A DNA stretch of 32,443 bases from Campylobacterales bacterium (GCA_027023405.1 JALVVN010000028.1:61142-93584); one strand, 5' to 3'; positions 14,785 through 22,949 are shown, numbered from the stretch's first letter. Translations and numbers: made by a program. Notes: generated from the sequence alone by a model not told the origin.

Positions 14785-17300
14785 TGTATCTCAAACGATA
14801 CCAAGAGCGTGTGGTTGGGGAGTTATCGCACTTTTTCGACACATGCAGCGGCAAAAAGGAGGAGATGGCAACAATCCTTGCCGCCGTACCACCGGGGATG
14901 AGAGACAAAATCCCGGCAAACTGGGTGGAAAACGCTTTCAATGAACTCAATCTCCCCTACGAAGATAAATGCAAAAACGGCTTGGGAGCATACTACCCTA
15001 GAGGGGTGATCAAAGTCCCCACCGGCGGAGGTAAAACGCTACTTGCCGTCGAAGCGATACGGGAGTATCAGACCCGCTTTGCCAAAAAGCCCCACGGCTT
15101 GGTGGTGTGGATCGTCCCATCAGAGACCATCTACACCCAGACTATCCGCCAGCTCAAGGACAAATCCCACCACCTCCGCCAGCTCATCGACCGCTCAAGC
15201 GGCGGCAAGACCATCATTTTGGAGAAGGGGCAAAAACTCACCACCGACGATATCGAGGGCAATCTGGTGATCCTTTTTGTGATGATCCAGTCCGTCAGTC
15301 GCGCCAACAACAAAGAAGCCCTCAAAGTCTTTCAAGATAGTGGCGGGTACGAAGGATTTTTCCCGCCGGACAACCGCTATGACCTGCACGAAAAGATCAT
15401 AGAGCAGTATCCCAATGTGGACTATTTCGAGTATCTAGGAAACAAAGCGGTCAAAAGCTCTCTGGGTAATGCGATCCGCGTCTCCAAGCCGCTGATTATC
15501 ATCGATGAGTTTCACAAAGTCTTTACCAAAACAGCCAAAAACACCATCGACAATCTCAATCCCGAAATGATCCTGGGATTTAGTGCTACGCCAAAAAATG
15601 GGATGAACATTATCTCCCGCGTCAGTGGGCTGGAGCTCAAAGAAGAGGAGATGATCAAGCTCGATATGCACATCATCCCGCCGCCAAATGACAACAATGA
15701 CTGGAAAGAGATGCTCAGACGGATCAAAGAGCACCGCGAACACCTGGAAGATACTGCGATGCGCTATCAGAAAGAGAGCGGCAGATACATTCGCCCGATG
15801 GCGCTCATCCAGGCAGAACGCACAGGCAAAGAGCAGCGGGGCAAAGGCGGCGTGCACGCGCTTGATGTCAAAGAGTATCTCATAGAGCTGGGGGTCAATG
15901 CCGATCAGATCGCCATCAAGAGCAGCTCCCAAAACGATATTGAAGATCTCAATCTCCTCTCCCGCGATGTGGAGATCCGCTACATCATCACCAAGGAGGC
16001 GCTCAAAGAGGGGTGGGACAACCCCTTCGCCTACATTCTCGGCATCATTCCCAACGCCCAGTCAAGTAGCTCCATGACCCAGCTTGTGGGCAGAATCCTG
16101 CGCCAACCCTATGTGCAAAAGACAGGGAGCCCCGAACTGGATGAGAGCTACATCTACTTTTGCAAAGGGGAAGTCTCCGAAGTACTGAAACATGTCGAAA
16201 CGGGTCTCAAAAGCGAAGGATTGGAGGATATTGTGGGCAATGTCGCCACCGATGAGGGCACCCCCACCCCGCGCCCCAGAAAGCGGGTAAAGATCAAACC
16301 AGAGTTTGCCGACAAAGAGGAGCAGTTCTACCTTCCCGTTTGGCTTGTCAAAGAAAATGGTGGGCACAGAAGATTCAGTTACGCACGCGATATCAAAACC
16401 AAACTGGACTTTGAAAACATCCGACTCACCGATGAAACGGTCGAGAAGATCGGCGGCTCTTTGAGTAAGCAGCATACGGAAATGGATGATTATGTCGTCA
16501 CTATCACCGATACCAACAGCATCGCCCACCAAAAGCGTGATATGACGATGGAGATCAGGGAGAACATCTCCTATACTTATGCCACCCGCCGACTTACTGA
16601 AGTGATCGAAAATCCCTTTTTGGCGCGTCGAAAAGCCGAAGAGTTTATCGCCGTACTCATCGATAAGTTGAGCCAAGAGCGTGTCGGGGAGCATTTCGGC
16701 TATATCGTCTCGGAGCTTGTCACCTATCTATCGGATCAAAAAGCCTCCCAGGAGAAGGCGATCTTCGATACTATGAGAGCCGAAGGGAAGCTACTGCTTG
16801 TGATCATCGATGAGAATACAAGAGGATGCAAGATACCCGAATCCGATGAGATTGAAGTGGGACGCTATCCCAACCCCTACCGCCACTATCTCTATGAAGA
16901 TCTCGATCTTGGCTCTCTCAACAGCTTGGAGCGCAGAGTCGGAGGTATCATCGATCGGCAAGAGAAAGTATTGTGGTGGGTCAGAAACAAAACCGGTAAA
17001 GAGTGGTATGCCATCCAGGGATGGAAGAAAAATAAAATTCGCCCCGATTTTATCGTCGCCAAGAAAAAAGAGAGTGACATTTTGGAGATCGTTTATATCC
17101 TGGAGAGCAAGGGTGAGCAGCTAACCGGCAACCCTGACACCCTCTACAAAAAAGATGTGCTTGATCTCATGACCGAACTTCATAATAATGGTCAATTACG
17201 GGTAATCAAAACCACTCTAAGTGACCTCAATGAGCATGCGGAAGCATATCTAATCCCCCAGGGATCCGAGGAGAGGGATATTCGGACATTGATGAGCTAA
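14784..17300 (+). CDS. Type III restriction enzyme helicase/nuclease subunit (Res)
   Basis: The 838-residue protein is an SF2 helicase with Walker A VIKVPTGGGKTLL at about residues 74-86, a DEAH-box variant LIIIDEFHKV near residue 240, GFSATP near 267 and a later helicase motif including QLVGRILRQPY. The C-terminal PD-(D/E)XK-type nuclease is visible as RPDFIV near 752 and ILESKG near 773, so the enzyme looks complete. It translocates or slides on DNA after Mod-directed site recognition and cuts near head-to-head sites. The start codon overlaps the mod stop. The ybgC gene follows after 16 nt on the same strand and may be carried on the same transcript. Confidence 0.92.
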   Translation: MYLKRYQERVVGELSHFFDTCSGKKEEMATILAAVPPGMRDKIPANWVENAFNELNLPYEDKCKNGLGAYYPRGVIKVPTGGGKTLLAVEAIREYQTRFAKKPHGLVVWIVPSETIYTQTIRQLKDKSHHLRQLIDRSSGGKTIILEKGQKLTTDDIEGNLVILFVMIQSVSRANNKEALKVFQDSGGYEGFFPPDNRYDLHEKIIEQYPNVDYFEYLGNKAVKSSLGNAIRVSKPLIIIDEFHKVFTKTAKNTIDNLNPEMILGFSATPKNGMNIISRVSGLELKEEEMIKLDMHIIPPPNDNNDWKEMLRRIKEHREHLEDTAMRYQKESGRYIRPMALIQAERTGKEQRGKGGVHALDVKEYLIELGVNADQIAIKSSSQNDIEDLNLLSRDVEIRYIITKEALKEGWDNPFAYILGIIPNAQSSSSMTQLVGRILRQPYVQKTGSPELDESYIYFCKGEVSEVLKHVETGLKSEGLEDIVGNVATDEGTPTPRPRKRVKIKPEFADKEEQFYLPVWLVKENGGHRRFSYARDIKTKLDFENIRLTDETVEKIGGSLSKQHTEMDDYVVTITDTNSIAHQKRDMTMEIRENISYTYATRRLTEVIENPFLARRKAEEFIAVLIDKLSQERVGEHFGYIVSELVTYLSDQKASQEKAIFDTMRAEGKLLLVIIDENTRGCKIPESDEIEVGRYPNPYRHYLYEDLDLGSLNSLERRVGGIIDRQEKVLWWVRNKTGKEWYAIQGWKKNKIRPDFIVAKKKESDILEIVYILESKGEQLTGNPDTLYKKDVLDLMTELHNNGQLRVIKTTLSDLNEHAEAYLIPQGSEERDIRTLMS

Positions 17301-17316
17301 TCAGAGGAATTATGAG

Positions 17317-17700
17317 ATGAAGATACGAGTCTATTACAAAGACACCGATTGCGGCGGGATCGTCTATCACGCACGATATCTCGACTTTTGTGAGATGGCG
17401 CGCAGTGATCTCTTTTTTCAGCGGGGGATGAAGCCCTATGTGGGGGAGTGTCACTTTGCGTTGAAGTCTATCAAGTGCGACTTTGTTTCGGTGGCGAGAT
17501 TGGGTGATCTGCTGGAGGTATCTACGAAAATCAAGCATCTTAAAAATGCCTCTTTTGTTGTGGAGCATGAGATCAAGAGAGATGAGACGCTGATCTTTAC
17601 GATGGAGGCGACTCTGGTCTTTTTGTGCCAAGAGGGTAAAATCGGCAAAATCGGTAAGATTCCGCCTGCTTACAGAGAGTTTTTGGAAGAGTTTTGTTAG
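17317..17700 (+). CDS. ybgC: YbgC-type acyl-CoA thioesterase
   Basis: The 127-residue single hot-dog-fold protein carries the YbgC active-site region YKDTDCGGIVYHARYLDF with catalytic Asp11 and His18. YbgC-family thioesterases hydrolyse acyl-CoA esters, and in many bacteria they sit with the Tol-Pal genes, which are not here. A second, dead copy of its first ~31 bases lies at 9010, so this gene's 5' end is the right border of the defence island and may have been supplied by it. Its start is 16 nt from the res stop with AGAGGAA as ribosome binding site. recR follows 9 nt later. Confidence 0.88.
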   Translation: MKIRVYYKDTDCGGIVYHARYLDFCEMARSDLFFQRGMKPYVGECHFALKSIKCDFVSVARLGDLLEVSTKIKHLKNASFVVEHEIKRDETLIFTMEATLVFLCQEGKIGKIGKIPPAYREFLEEFC

Positions 17701-17709
17701 ACTACTCGC

Positions 17710-18282
17710 ATGAAACAGAGAGGACTAGAGAAGTTTAACAACCTTGTCGATGCACTAGGATCGCTTCCGACAGTCGGCAAAAAGTCCGCACTCCGATATG
17801 CCTACCACATGGTGCTCAACGACTCATTTAGTGCGCTCAAGCTTGCCCATGCCATCGAAAATGCGGTGAGTTCGATTCGGCGTTGTACGCAGTGCGGCGG
17901 ATTGAGTGAGGATGAGATTTGTGATATCTGCTTTGATGATAGTCGAGATGAGAGTAAGCTCTGTATCGTCGAGAGTGCGAAGGATATCTTTGTGATTGAG
18001 GACGGCGGTATCTATGACGGCAAATATTTTGTCCTCGAAAATCTTGATGAAGACCAGATCCAACGGCTCAAATCGGTGATCGAGGGGAGGGTGGAGGAGG
18101 TGATCTTCGCCTTTACCCCCTCACTCGCAAATGACGGCGTGATTCTCTTTATCGAAGATAAACTCAAGACATTTGATCTCAAATTTACCAAGATCGCCCA
18201 AGGCGTCCCCACGGGTGTCAATCTTGAAAATGTCGATCTGCTCTCACTGGCAAAAGCACTCAATGATCGGGTGAAGATTTAG
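17710..18282 (+). CDS. recR: Recombination mediator protein RecR
   Basis: The 190-residue protein of normal family length has an N-terminal helix-hairpin-helix (LGSLPTVGKKSALRYAYHM), a four-cysteine zinc finger (CTQCGG...ICDIC) and a Toprim domain (LCIVESAKDIFVIED, then FAFTPSLANDG). The C-terminal VPTGVNLENVDLLSLAKAL is also present. RecR loads RecA at gaps together with RecO in this phylum. The last 55 bases, including the stop, are repeated perfectly at 19139, where a toxin-antitoxin unit has been inserted. The gene itself remains intact. Confidence 0.95.
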   Translation: MKQRGLEKFNNLVDALGSLPTVGKKSALRYAYHMVLNDSFSALKLAHAIENAVSSIRRCTQCGGLSEDEICDICFDDSRDESKLCIVESAKDIFVIEDGGIYDGKYFVLENLDEDQIQRLKSVIEGRVEEVIFAFTPSLANDGVILFIEDKLKTFDLKFTKIAQGVPTGVNLENVDLLSLAKALNDRVKI

Positions 18283-18287
18283 TCAAA
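18228..18287 (+). repeat. 60-bp direct repeat, copy 1 (3' end of recR)
   Basis: The 60 bases covering the last recR codons, its stop and 5 nt beyond are identical to 19139-19198. This copy belongs to the functional recR gene. Confidence 0.97.
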
Positions 18288-18298
18288 ATTTGCATTAA

Positions 18299-18457
18299 AC
18301 CCAAATCTCGAAATAGAGATTCATGACTTTGCATCATCGCATTCTCGGGCTTTAGATAAAATTATCGCCGAACCTACGGGTGCGACTCAAATTTGATGCA
18401 AACCCCATAAATACGAGCATAATATAAATTCAAAGAATTCTATTGCGAGATTTGGGT
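18299..18457. repeat. Nested inverted-repeat element upstream of the toxin-antitoxin genes
   Basis: Three complementary pairs are nested in order: a 12-bp outer pair ACCCAAATCTCG (18299-18310) / CGAGATTTGGGT (18446-18457), a 9-bp pair TTTGCATCA (18328-18336) / TGATGCAAA (18394-18402), and an inner stem TCGG...GATAA / TTATC...CCGA (18345-18371). All are perfect. Such nesting suggests a folded RNA or a folded single-stranded recombination site. No coding sequence overlaps it. Confidence 0.6.
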
Positions 18458-18469
18458 AGAGATTAAAAC

Positions 18470-18505
18470 TTGACAAAAGTTATCAAATATGATAATCTAT
18501 CATAT
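18470..18505 (+). promoter_or_regulatory. Promoter and palindromic operator of the toxin-antitoxin pair
   Basis: TTGACA (18470-18475) is followed after 17 nt by TAATCT (18493-18498). A 19-bp palindrome (ATATGATA-ATC-TATCATAT, 18487-18505) covers the -10 and the toxin ATG at 18504. It is a likely binding site for the HTH antitoxin, and transcription would begin at or next to the ATG. Confidence 0.55.
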
Positions 18506-18836
18506 GAATTGGACGATAGAGTTTTTTGATGAAAGTGTAGAGGCTGAAACTCTTGCTCTGCCCCCAAAGATTTTAGCAAAAATGCTACATATTTTTGAAC
18601 TAATCGAGATGGCTGGTGCCCAACTGGGAGAACCATATACAAAATCTCTTGAAAATGGGCTATTTGAAGTTAGAGCAAAAGCTAAAGAGGGAATTGGACG
18701 AAGTATCTATTGCTATCAAAAGGGACAAAAGATCATTATTTTACATACCTTTGTAAAAAAGAGTCAAAAGACACACAAAAGAGATTTAGAAATTGCTTTC
18801 AAACGCAAAAAGGAGATAGATAATGCAAGCAACTAA
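18504..18836 (+). CDS. HigB/RelE-superfamily toxin (phage Gp49-like)
   Basis: The 110-residue protein fits the Gp49/HigB-like branch of RelE toxins: MNWTIEFFDESVEAE, LHIFELIEMAGAQLGEPYTK, LFEVRAKAKEGIGRSIYCYQ and a basic end IILHTFVKKSQKTHKRDLE. These toxins are ribosome-dependent mRNA endonucleases held inactive by the HTH partner. ATG 18504 is preferred to 18489 because family members begin close to this point and 18489 lies inside the operator. Neither has a ribosome binding site, which fits a leaderless transcript. The toxin-first order and 14-nt overlap with the antitoxin are typical of HigBA-type pairs. Confidence 0.85.
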   Translation: MNWTIEFFDESVEAETLALPPKILAKMLHIFELIEMAGAQLGEPYTKSLENGLFEVRAKAKEGIGRSIYCYQKGQKIIILHTFVKKSQKTHKRDLEIAFKRKKEIDNASN

Positions 18837-19122
18837 AAGACCTACATTTAACAATTTTAAAAAGAAGGTATTACAAAATGAAGAGGTACGCAAAGAATAT
18901 GATCTGCTAAAACCGCTTTTTGAAATTAAAAAAGAGTTAATTGCCGCACGCCTTTCAAAAGGGCTTACACAAGATGAAATTGCTAAGAAAATCGGAACCT
19001 CAAAATCAAACATATCAAGACTTGAAAGTTTAAATAACAGCTATATGCCAAACCTCGTTACACTCATAAAATATGCTCAGGCTTTAGAAATGAAGCTGGA
19101 TGTAGGGTTAAAGACAATATAA
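18823..19122 (+). CDS. XRE-family HTH antitoxin
   Basis: The 99-residue protein has a Cro/C1-type helix-turn-helix at about residues 40-90 (LIAARLSKGLTQDEIAKKIG, then TSKSNISRLESL) and a basic N-terminal tail that probably wraps the toxin. It overlaps the toxin gene by 14 nt, so both are made together, and it should bind the palindrome at 18487-18505 to repress the pair. Together with the toxin it forms a type II module that would punish loss of the insertion. Confidence 0.88.
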   Translation: MQATKRPTFNNFKKKVLQNEEVRKEYDLLKPLFEIKKELIAARLSKGLTQDEIAKKIGTSKSNISRLESLNNSYMPNLVTLIKYAQALEMKLDVGLKTI

Positions 19123-19138
19123 ACCCAAAATTTGGCTT

Positions 19139-19198
19139 AAATGTCGATCTGCTCTCACTGGCAAAAGCACTCAATGATCGGGTGAAGATTTAGTCAAA
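19139..19198 (+). repeat. 60-bp direct repeat, copy 2 (orphan recR end)
   Basis: This is an exact copy of 18228-18287. It has no recR body in front of it and overlaps the last codons of aroE on the minus strand. The lack of any mismatch points to a recent event or to homologous maintenance. Confidence 0.97.
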
Positions 19199-19978
19199 TG
19201 CCTTTCGCATATAGCGTTCGATCTCCGCAGGATCAAAACGATTTTGATAAAAGAGATTAAACGCCAACACCCCCTGAAAGAGAAGCATATCGGCACCATC
19301 CTTGGCGGGTAGATCGTGCGTTTTGGCAAGTTTGAGGAATGGTGTTTGGCGGTTGTAGATCACATCGTGGGCGTAGCGGGTTTGATCAAGGAGGGGGTTG
19401 AGAATCTCCAGTGGAGCGGGGGGTGTGGCATCTTCCAATCCTGCTGAAGTGGTGTTGATGATGATATCATACGCTTTGGGGGTAAAATTCTCCCAAGTGT
19501 AGCACTCAAACGCTTTCAATTGCTCCAAGCGCTGTGCCGATCGGTTGAGGATCGTTAGGTCAATTCCCTTTTGTGTCAAGATATGTGCGATCGCCTTTGC
19601 GGTACCGCCCGCACCGAGGATCAGCGCGCTTTTGACATCGGGGAAATCTCTCTGCATTGAGAGCCAAAATCCCTCTGCGTCGGTGTTGTAGCCGATCATA
19701 TTTTCTCCCTCTTTGATGAGGGTATTGACCGCTTTGATCTCTTGGGCGATTCCTCTCACTTCATCCGCTTGAGCGTAGGCTGCCTCTTTGTGGGGAACGG
19801 TGACATTGGCACCGTCAAAATGCGCCATAAATTGCGCTCTCATCTGACACGCTTCGGTAAGGTGTGTTTTGGTGTAGTCGGCTTGGAGTCCTAGTCCCTC
19901 AATCGCGTAACCGTGCATGGTAGGGGAGAGGGAGTGTTCGACGGGATCGCCGAAGATGGTAAAGTGTTTAGTTGGCAT
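19190..19978 (-). CDS. aroE: Shikimate dehydrogenase
   Basis: The 262-residue protein reduces 3-dehydroshikimate to shikimate with NADPH. It shows FGDPVEHSLSPTMHG at the N-terminus, the catalytic lysine in NVTVPHKEAA (Lys64) and substrate-binding Asp100 (GYNTDAEG). The dinucleotide site LILGAGGTAKAI, with the NRS motif after it, completes the fold. It overlaps the trpE-like gene by 11 nt and is last in the long minus-strand block, so chorismate use and synthesis are coupled. In C. jejuni aroE also follows the SPOR-type gene. Its 3' end overlaps the orphan copy of the recR end. Confidence 0.95.
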   Translation of the reverse strand: MPTKHFTIFGDPVEHSLSPTMHGYAIEGLGLQADYTKTHLTEACQMRAQFMAHFDGANVTVPHKEAAYAQADEVRGIAQEIKAVNTLIKEGENMIGYNTDAEGFWLSMQRDFPDVKSALILGAGGTAKAIAHILTQKGIDLTILNRSAQRLEQLKAFECYTWENFTPKAYDIIINTTSAGLEDATPPAPLEILNPLLDQTRYAHDVIYNRQTPFLKLAKTHDLPAKDGADMLLFQGVLAFNLFYQNRFDPAEIERYMRKAFD

Positions 19979-21386
19979 CGTTGAGCTCGTCGAGTGTACT
20001 CATCATCGCCGCGAGTTTGTTGTTGACCTCCAAAAACTCTAACTCTTTTTGACTGTCGGCGACTACTCCTGCTCCCGCCTGAAAGATGATCTTATCATGG
20101 GTCAAGAGGGCGGTTCGGATGGCGATCGAGCTATCCATATTGCCGTCAAAACCAAAATATCCGACGGCACCGCTGTAAAATCCCCGCTTGAGCCCCTCAT
20201 ATTCGGCAATGAGCTCCATCGCTCTGATCTTTGGCGCGCCCGTCATCGTTCCTGCCGTAAAAGTCGCACCGAAGAGATCGAACATATCATACTTTTCATC
20301 GATCGTCGCTTCGATATCGCTCACCATGTGCATGACATGGGAGTAGCGCTCCACGCGCATCATTTCACGCACTTTGACGCTGCCTGTTTGGGCGACTCGT
20401 CCCACATCGTTTCGCCCGAGATCGACGAGCATCAAGTGCTCCGCACACTCCTTCTCATCCCCTAGCATCTCTTGTGCGAGTTCTTTGTCGCGTTGGGGTG
20501 TACTTCCTCGCCGCCTCGTACCGGCGATCGGACGCAAGAGGATCTCAGAGTCGTGGAGCGCGACCATCACTTCGGGGGAGCTTCCGATGATGCTAAAGTC
20601 GTGAAAATCAAGTAGAAACATATAGGGTGAGGGGTTTTTAGATCGCAAGATCCGATAGAAGCTCAGCCGGTCGATCTGCGCCTCTTGGGTAAAGCGGTTT
20701 GAGATGAGAATCTGGAAGATATCTCCACTTCGTATCATCTCTTTAGAGGCATCGACCATCTCAAAAAAGCGATCTTTATCAAAGGCAAAATGTCCCTTGT
20801 CGCGGTCAATCTTGCTCTTTTTGATCAATTTATAATGGTAGGGCTCTTTGAGAAAGTCGATGAGACTATCAAGCTCTTCAGCAAGATGATCTTCAGTAGT
20901 GAGGAGGGTGAGTCGATTACTCTTGTGCGAAAAGGCGACGACAAGTTTCGGGCGGATGAGATCGATATCGGGTGTGTTGAGATCATCATGGAGATCGTCC
21001 ATGAACGGACGCAGGACAGGTTCAAAAATCTTGACTGCATCGTAACCGATATAGCCGATAAAACCATCCACAAAACCGATACCCAATTCACTTGAGAGCT
21101 TTCGATAGGAGGCTTGATCGATCTCTTTGTAGTAGCGTTTGAGAAAGCTGAAAGGATCCTCCTCGAGCACTTTTGTTTGGTTGTGGTTATCGGTATAGAG
21201 TGTTTGATTATCTTGGTAAGTGAGTCGCTCTTTGGCGCCGATAAAGATATAGCTAAAGTTGCCTTGTTCGCTATTGACGGCGCTTTCAAAGAGGAAGGTG
21301 ATCTCCTCCCCGAATTTCGCTTTGAGTCGTTGATAGACGGCGATAGGGGTGAGTTGATCAAATAGAAGTTGTCTTGTGTGCACCAA
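19968..21386 (-). CDS. trpE: Anthranilate synthase component I-type chorismate-binding enzyme
   Basis: The 472-residue protein has the chorismate-binding domain with IGSSPEVMV, LRPIAGTRRRG, LGRNDVGRVA and FTAGTMTGAPKIRAM, as in TrpE and PabB. The length and the N-terminal FLFESA...FSYIF favour TrpE, but no trpG/pabA lies nearby, so an aminodeoxychorismate synthase (PabB) role cannot be excluded. The start is TTG at 21386, directly after the stop of the SPOR gene, with GAGGG 8 nt upstream. The second codon, GTG, is an alternative. The gene is not part of the syntenic C. jejuni block as I recall it, so it may be a lineage-specific addition. Confidence 0.82.
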   Translation of the reverse strand: MVHTRQLLFDQLTPIAVYQRLKAKFGEEITFLFESAVNSEQGNFSYIFIGAKERLTYQDNQTLYTDNHNQTKVLEEDPFSFLKRYYKEIDQASYRKLSSELGIGFVDGFIGYIGYDAVKIFEPVLRPFMDDLHDDLNTPDIDLIRPKLVVAFSHKSNRLTLLTTEDHLAEELDSLIDFLKEPYHYKLIKKSKIDRDKGHFAFDKDRFFEMVDASKEMIRSGDIFQILISNRFTQEAQIDRLSFYRILRSKNPSPYMFLLDFHDFSIIGSSPEVMVALHDSEILLRPIAGTRRRGSTPQRDKELAQEMLGDEKECAEHLMLVDLGRNDVGRVAQTGSVKVREMMRVERYSHVMHMVSDIEATIDEKYDMFDLFGATFTAGTMTGAPKIRAMELIAEYEGLKRGFYSGAVGYFGFDGNMDSSIAIRTALLTHDKIIFQAGAGVVADSQKELEFLEVNNKLAAMMSTLDELNDAN

Positions 21387-22301
21387 TTATTGTACCCTCA
21401 AGATATAAGCACCGGAAGCGAGTTGTGATTTTGCTTTGGAGAGGTACGAACTTGCCTGTGCTCTGGAGTGATAAGGACCAACTAAGACTTTTTTTATTTT
21501 TCTACCGTTTCTGTCAACCGTTTGGATCGCATAGTCAAATCCTGCCGCTTTGATTCGATTTAAGAATTTACGATCGGGAAATCGACTTGTGGCACCTACT
21601 TGAATATAGTAACCGCTAGGTACAGATCCGACGCGTGTTTTGTTGAAAAGATCAGCGGGGTTTGCTCGATGATGTACAACATGTTTCGGCTTTGGCTTGG
21701 CAGGATGAACAACTCTTCTAGGTGCTCTTGGTTTAGGAGATTCTTGAGTGATGATTGTGTGCTCTTGTGGTGTAACTACGACCGGTACTTCAGGTTTTTG
21801 GACGATAGTTTTTATCTCTTGAGGCTTGACCTCTTTCACGGTAGATTGTGTTGTAGTAGTCTGTGCTACCTGATCCTCCTCTTTCTTTACCTTGTTGCTT
21901 TTGATGATGGCATCTTGCTCTTTGAGTTTTTTCACCATCTCTTCAAACTTGAGATCAGTATCGGAACTCTCATCAATGATTGGCTCTTTTTTGAAGATAT
22001 TTTTCTTCTCTGTTTCATCTTTGGCGCTATTTTCAACTTCTGTCGTCGATGCCACCACCGGTTGTTCTGTTTGTACCGCTTTTGTATCTTGTCCGATATC
22101 AGCAATCGTATCTTGTGATGGTGATAGTTGATCTTTCTTAAACATATTTAAAACCATGAGGACAATCATAGCTAATAAGATTGCAGACGCAATCGCTAAC
22201 AACCATTTTTTCGTATTGACACGCTTTTTAGGACTTTTTTCGAGCACAATATCGCTCAAATCGCTACCTTTTTGCTGGAATTTTTTCAACTCTTCTTCCA
22301 T
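21387..22301 (-). CDS. SPOR-domain membrane protein
   Basis: The 304-residue protein has a cytosolic N-terminus, one membrane span (about residues 34-51, WLLAIASAILLAMIVLMVL), a long low-complexity periplasmic linker rich in Glu, Thr, Val and Pro, and a C-terminal SPOR domain (about 225-304: SGYYIQVGATSRFPDRKFL...KVLVGPYHSRAQASSYL). SPOR domains bind denuded glycan strands at division septa. It occupies the same place as Cj0404 of C. jejuni between the DUF1882 gene and aroE. About 97 nt separate it from the upstream gene, so it may have its own promoter. Confidence 0.88.
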   Translation of the reverse strand: MEEELKKFQQKGSDLSDIVLEKSPKKRVNTKKWLLAIASAILLAMIVLMVLNMFKKDQLSPSQDTIADIGQDTKAVQTEQPVVASTTEVENSAKDETEKKNIFKKEPIIDESSDTDLKFEEMVKKLKEQDAIIKSNKVKKEEDQVAQTTTTQSTVKEVKPQEIKTIVQKPEVPVVVTPQEHTIITQESPKPRAPRRVVHPAKPKPKHVVHHRANPADLFNKTRVGSVPSGYYIQVGATSRFPDRKFLNRIKAAGFDYAIQTVDRNGRKIKKVLVGPYHSRAQASSYLSKAKSQLASGAYILRVQ

Positions 22302-22398
22302 AACTCACTCTCCTTGAACTTTCTAACTTATTTTATCTAAAATGTCTGATACTAGCATAATAATTTTATTTTTTTGCTAAGAAAGGACAACTATTTTG

Positions 22399-22941
22399 TT
22401 ACATATGTCGTGACCAAGAGCTTCCTCGCTCTTTTTTGTAGAGCTTGTAAGGAAGATTAAGAATGTTAAAGTCTCTTGGGAGATCAGGATTGGGGTACAT
22501 TTTCCACTGTTTAGGGAGTTTTTGTGCCAATTTTGCGGAGAGTCGTTGGGCGAGTTGATATGCCTCTTGCAATGTCGTGTGACCTTTGTGGATATAGAGA
22601 TGCAGATGTCCGGGAGTTTTACTCTCATAAGCGGTAAAGTTTAAAAACCCCTCTTCACGAAGCATCAATTGTGCACGATGCCAAAACTTCTCCGGATCTC
22701 TGCCGTTGTAGTCAAAGACAATATTTTCAACTTTATCGCGTTCATTGATGAGGGGATGTGCGATGGTGACCTTTTTGTCACCATGCTCATTCATAAGGGT
22801 TCGGGTGAGCATGGCATCTATCTGCTCATATTTGTCGAAGTAGGTGCGCCCTTTATGGCTGATCTTGTTGAGAATTTTATCGCGTTTGATAAAGTAGGGC
22901 TTCTTGATCAGTTTAATCAGGGTTACATCTACATTATACAT
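22399..22941 (-). CDS. DUF1882 conserved Campylobacterota protein
   Basis: The 180-residue cytosolic protein has no signal peptide or membrane span. It begins MYNVDVTLIKLIKKPYFIKR and carries a DYNGRDPEKFWHRAQLML segment and a C-terminal basic tail. The gene follows glyA by 8 nt, as in C. jejuni (Cj0403) and H. pylori (HP0184), and I assign it to DUF1882 from that position and its length. The function is unknown in all members I can recall. Co-transcription with lysS and glyA suggests a link to translation or one-carbon metabolism, but that is only positional. Confidence 0.8.
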   Translation of the reverse strand: MYNVDVTLIKLIKKPYFIKRDKILNKISHKGRTYFDKYEQIDAMLTRTLMNEHGDKKVTIAHPLINERDKVENIVFDYNGRDPEKFWHRAQLMLREEGFLNFTAYESKTPGHLHLYIHKGHTTLQEAYQLAQRLSAKLAQKLPKQWKMYPNPDLPRDFNILNLPYKLYKKERGSSWSRHM

Positions 22942-22949
22942 ACTTGCTC

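Larger units (their letters stand above)
9041..17347. other. Defence island between two copies of the ybgC 5' end
   Basis: The segment from the end of the 13-bp match at 9040 to the end of its second copy at 17347 holds only defence-type genes: an AbiEii toxin and its antitoxin, a TIR/caspase cassette and a type III restriction-modification pair. Base composition changes sharply inside it, with 10737-14190 AT-rich and 14190-17300 clearly GC-richer. No integrase, transposase or tRNA is present, so the mechanism of entry is unknown. Confidence 0.6.
18288..19198 (+). mobile_element. Toxin-antitoxin insertion flanked by a recR-end duplication
   Basis: The 911-bp unit consists of a 216-bp non-coding structured region, a toxin gene, an antitoxin gene and the second copy of the 60-bp recR end. 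In the second copy the old recR stop (TAG, 19191-19193) overlaps the aroE stop on the other strand. recR and aroE were therefore once directly convergent with overlapping ends, and the unit was inserted between them without breaking either gene. No recombinase gene is carried. Confidence 0.75.

Noticed and set aside
15043-15390. Several ORFs inside res on both strands
   Set aside because: They are shadows of the GC-richer res gene, with no ribosome binding sites and low-complexity Pro/Arg/Ser composition.
18288-18500. Integron attC-like cassette end
   Set aside because: The nested inverted repeats are suggestive, but I could not find the GTTRRRY / RYYYAAC core sites and there is no integron integrase. 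Kept only as an unexplained structured element.
20049-20604. Plus-strand ORFs within the trpE-like gene
   Set aside because: They run antisense to a gene with clear conserved motifs and have no recognisable domains.
21600-22131. Cys/Leu/Phe-rich plus-strand ORF opposite the SPOR gene
   Set aside because: It is a frame shadow of the low-complexity Glu/Thr/Val linker, without a credible start site.
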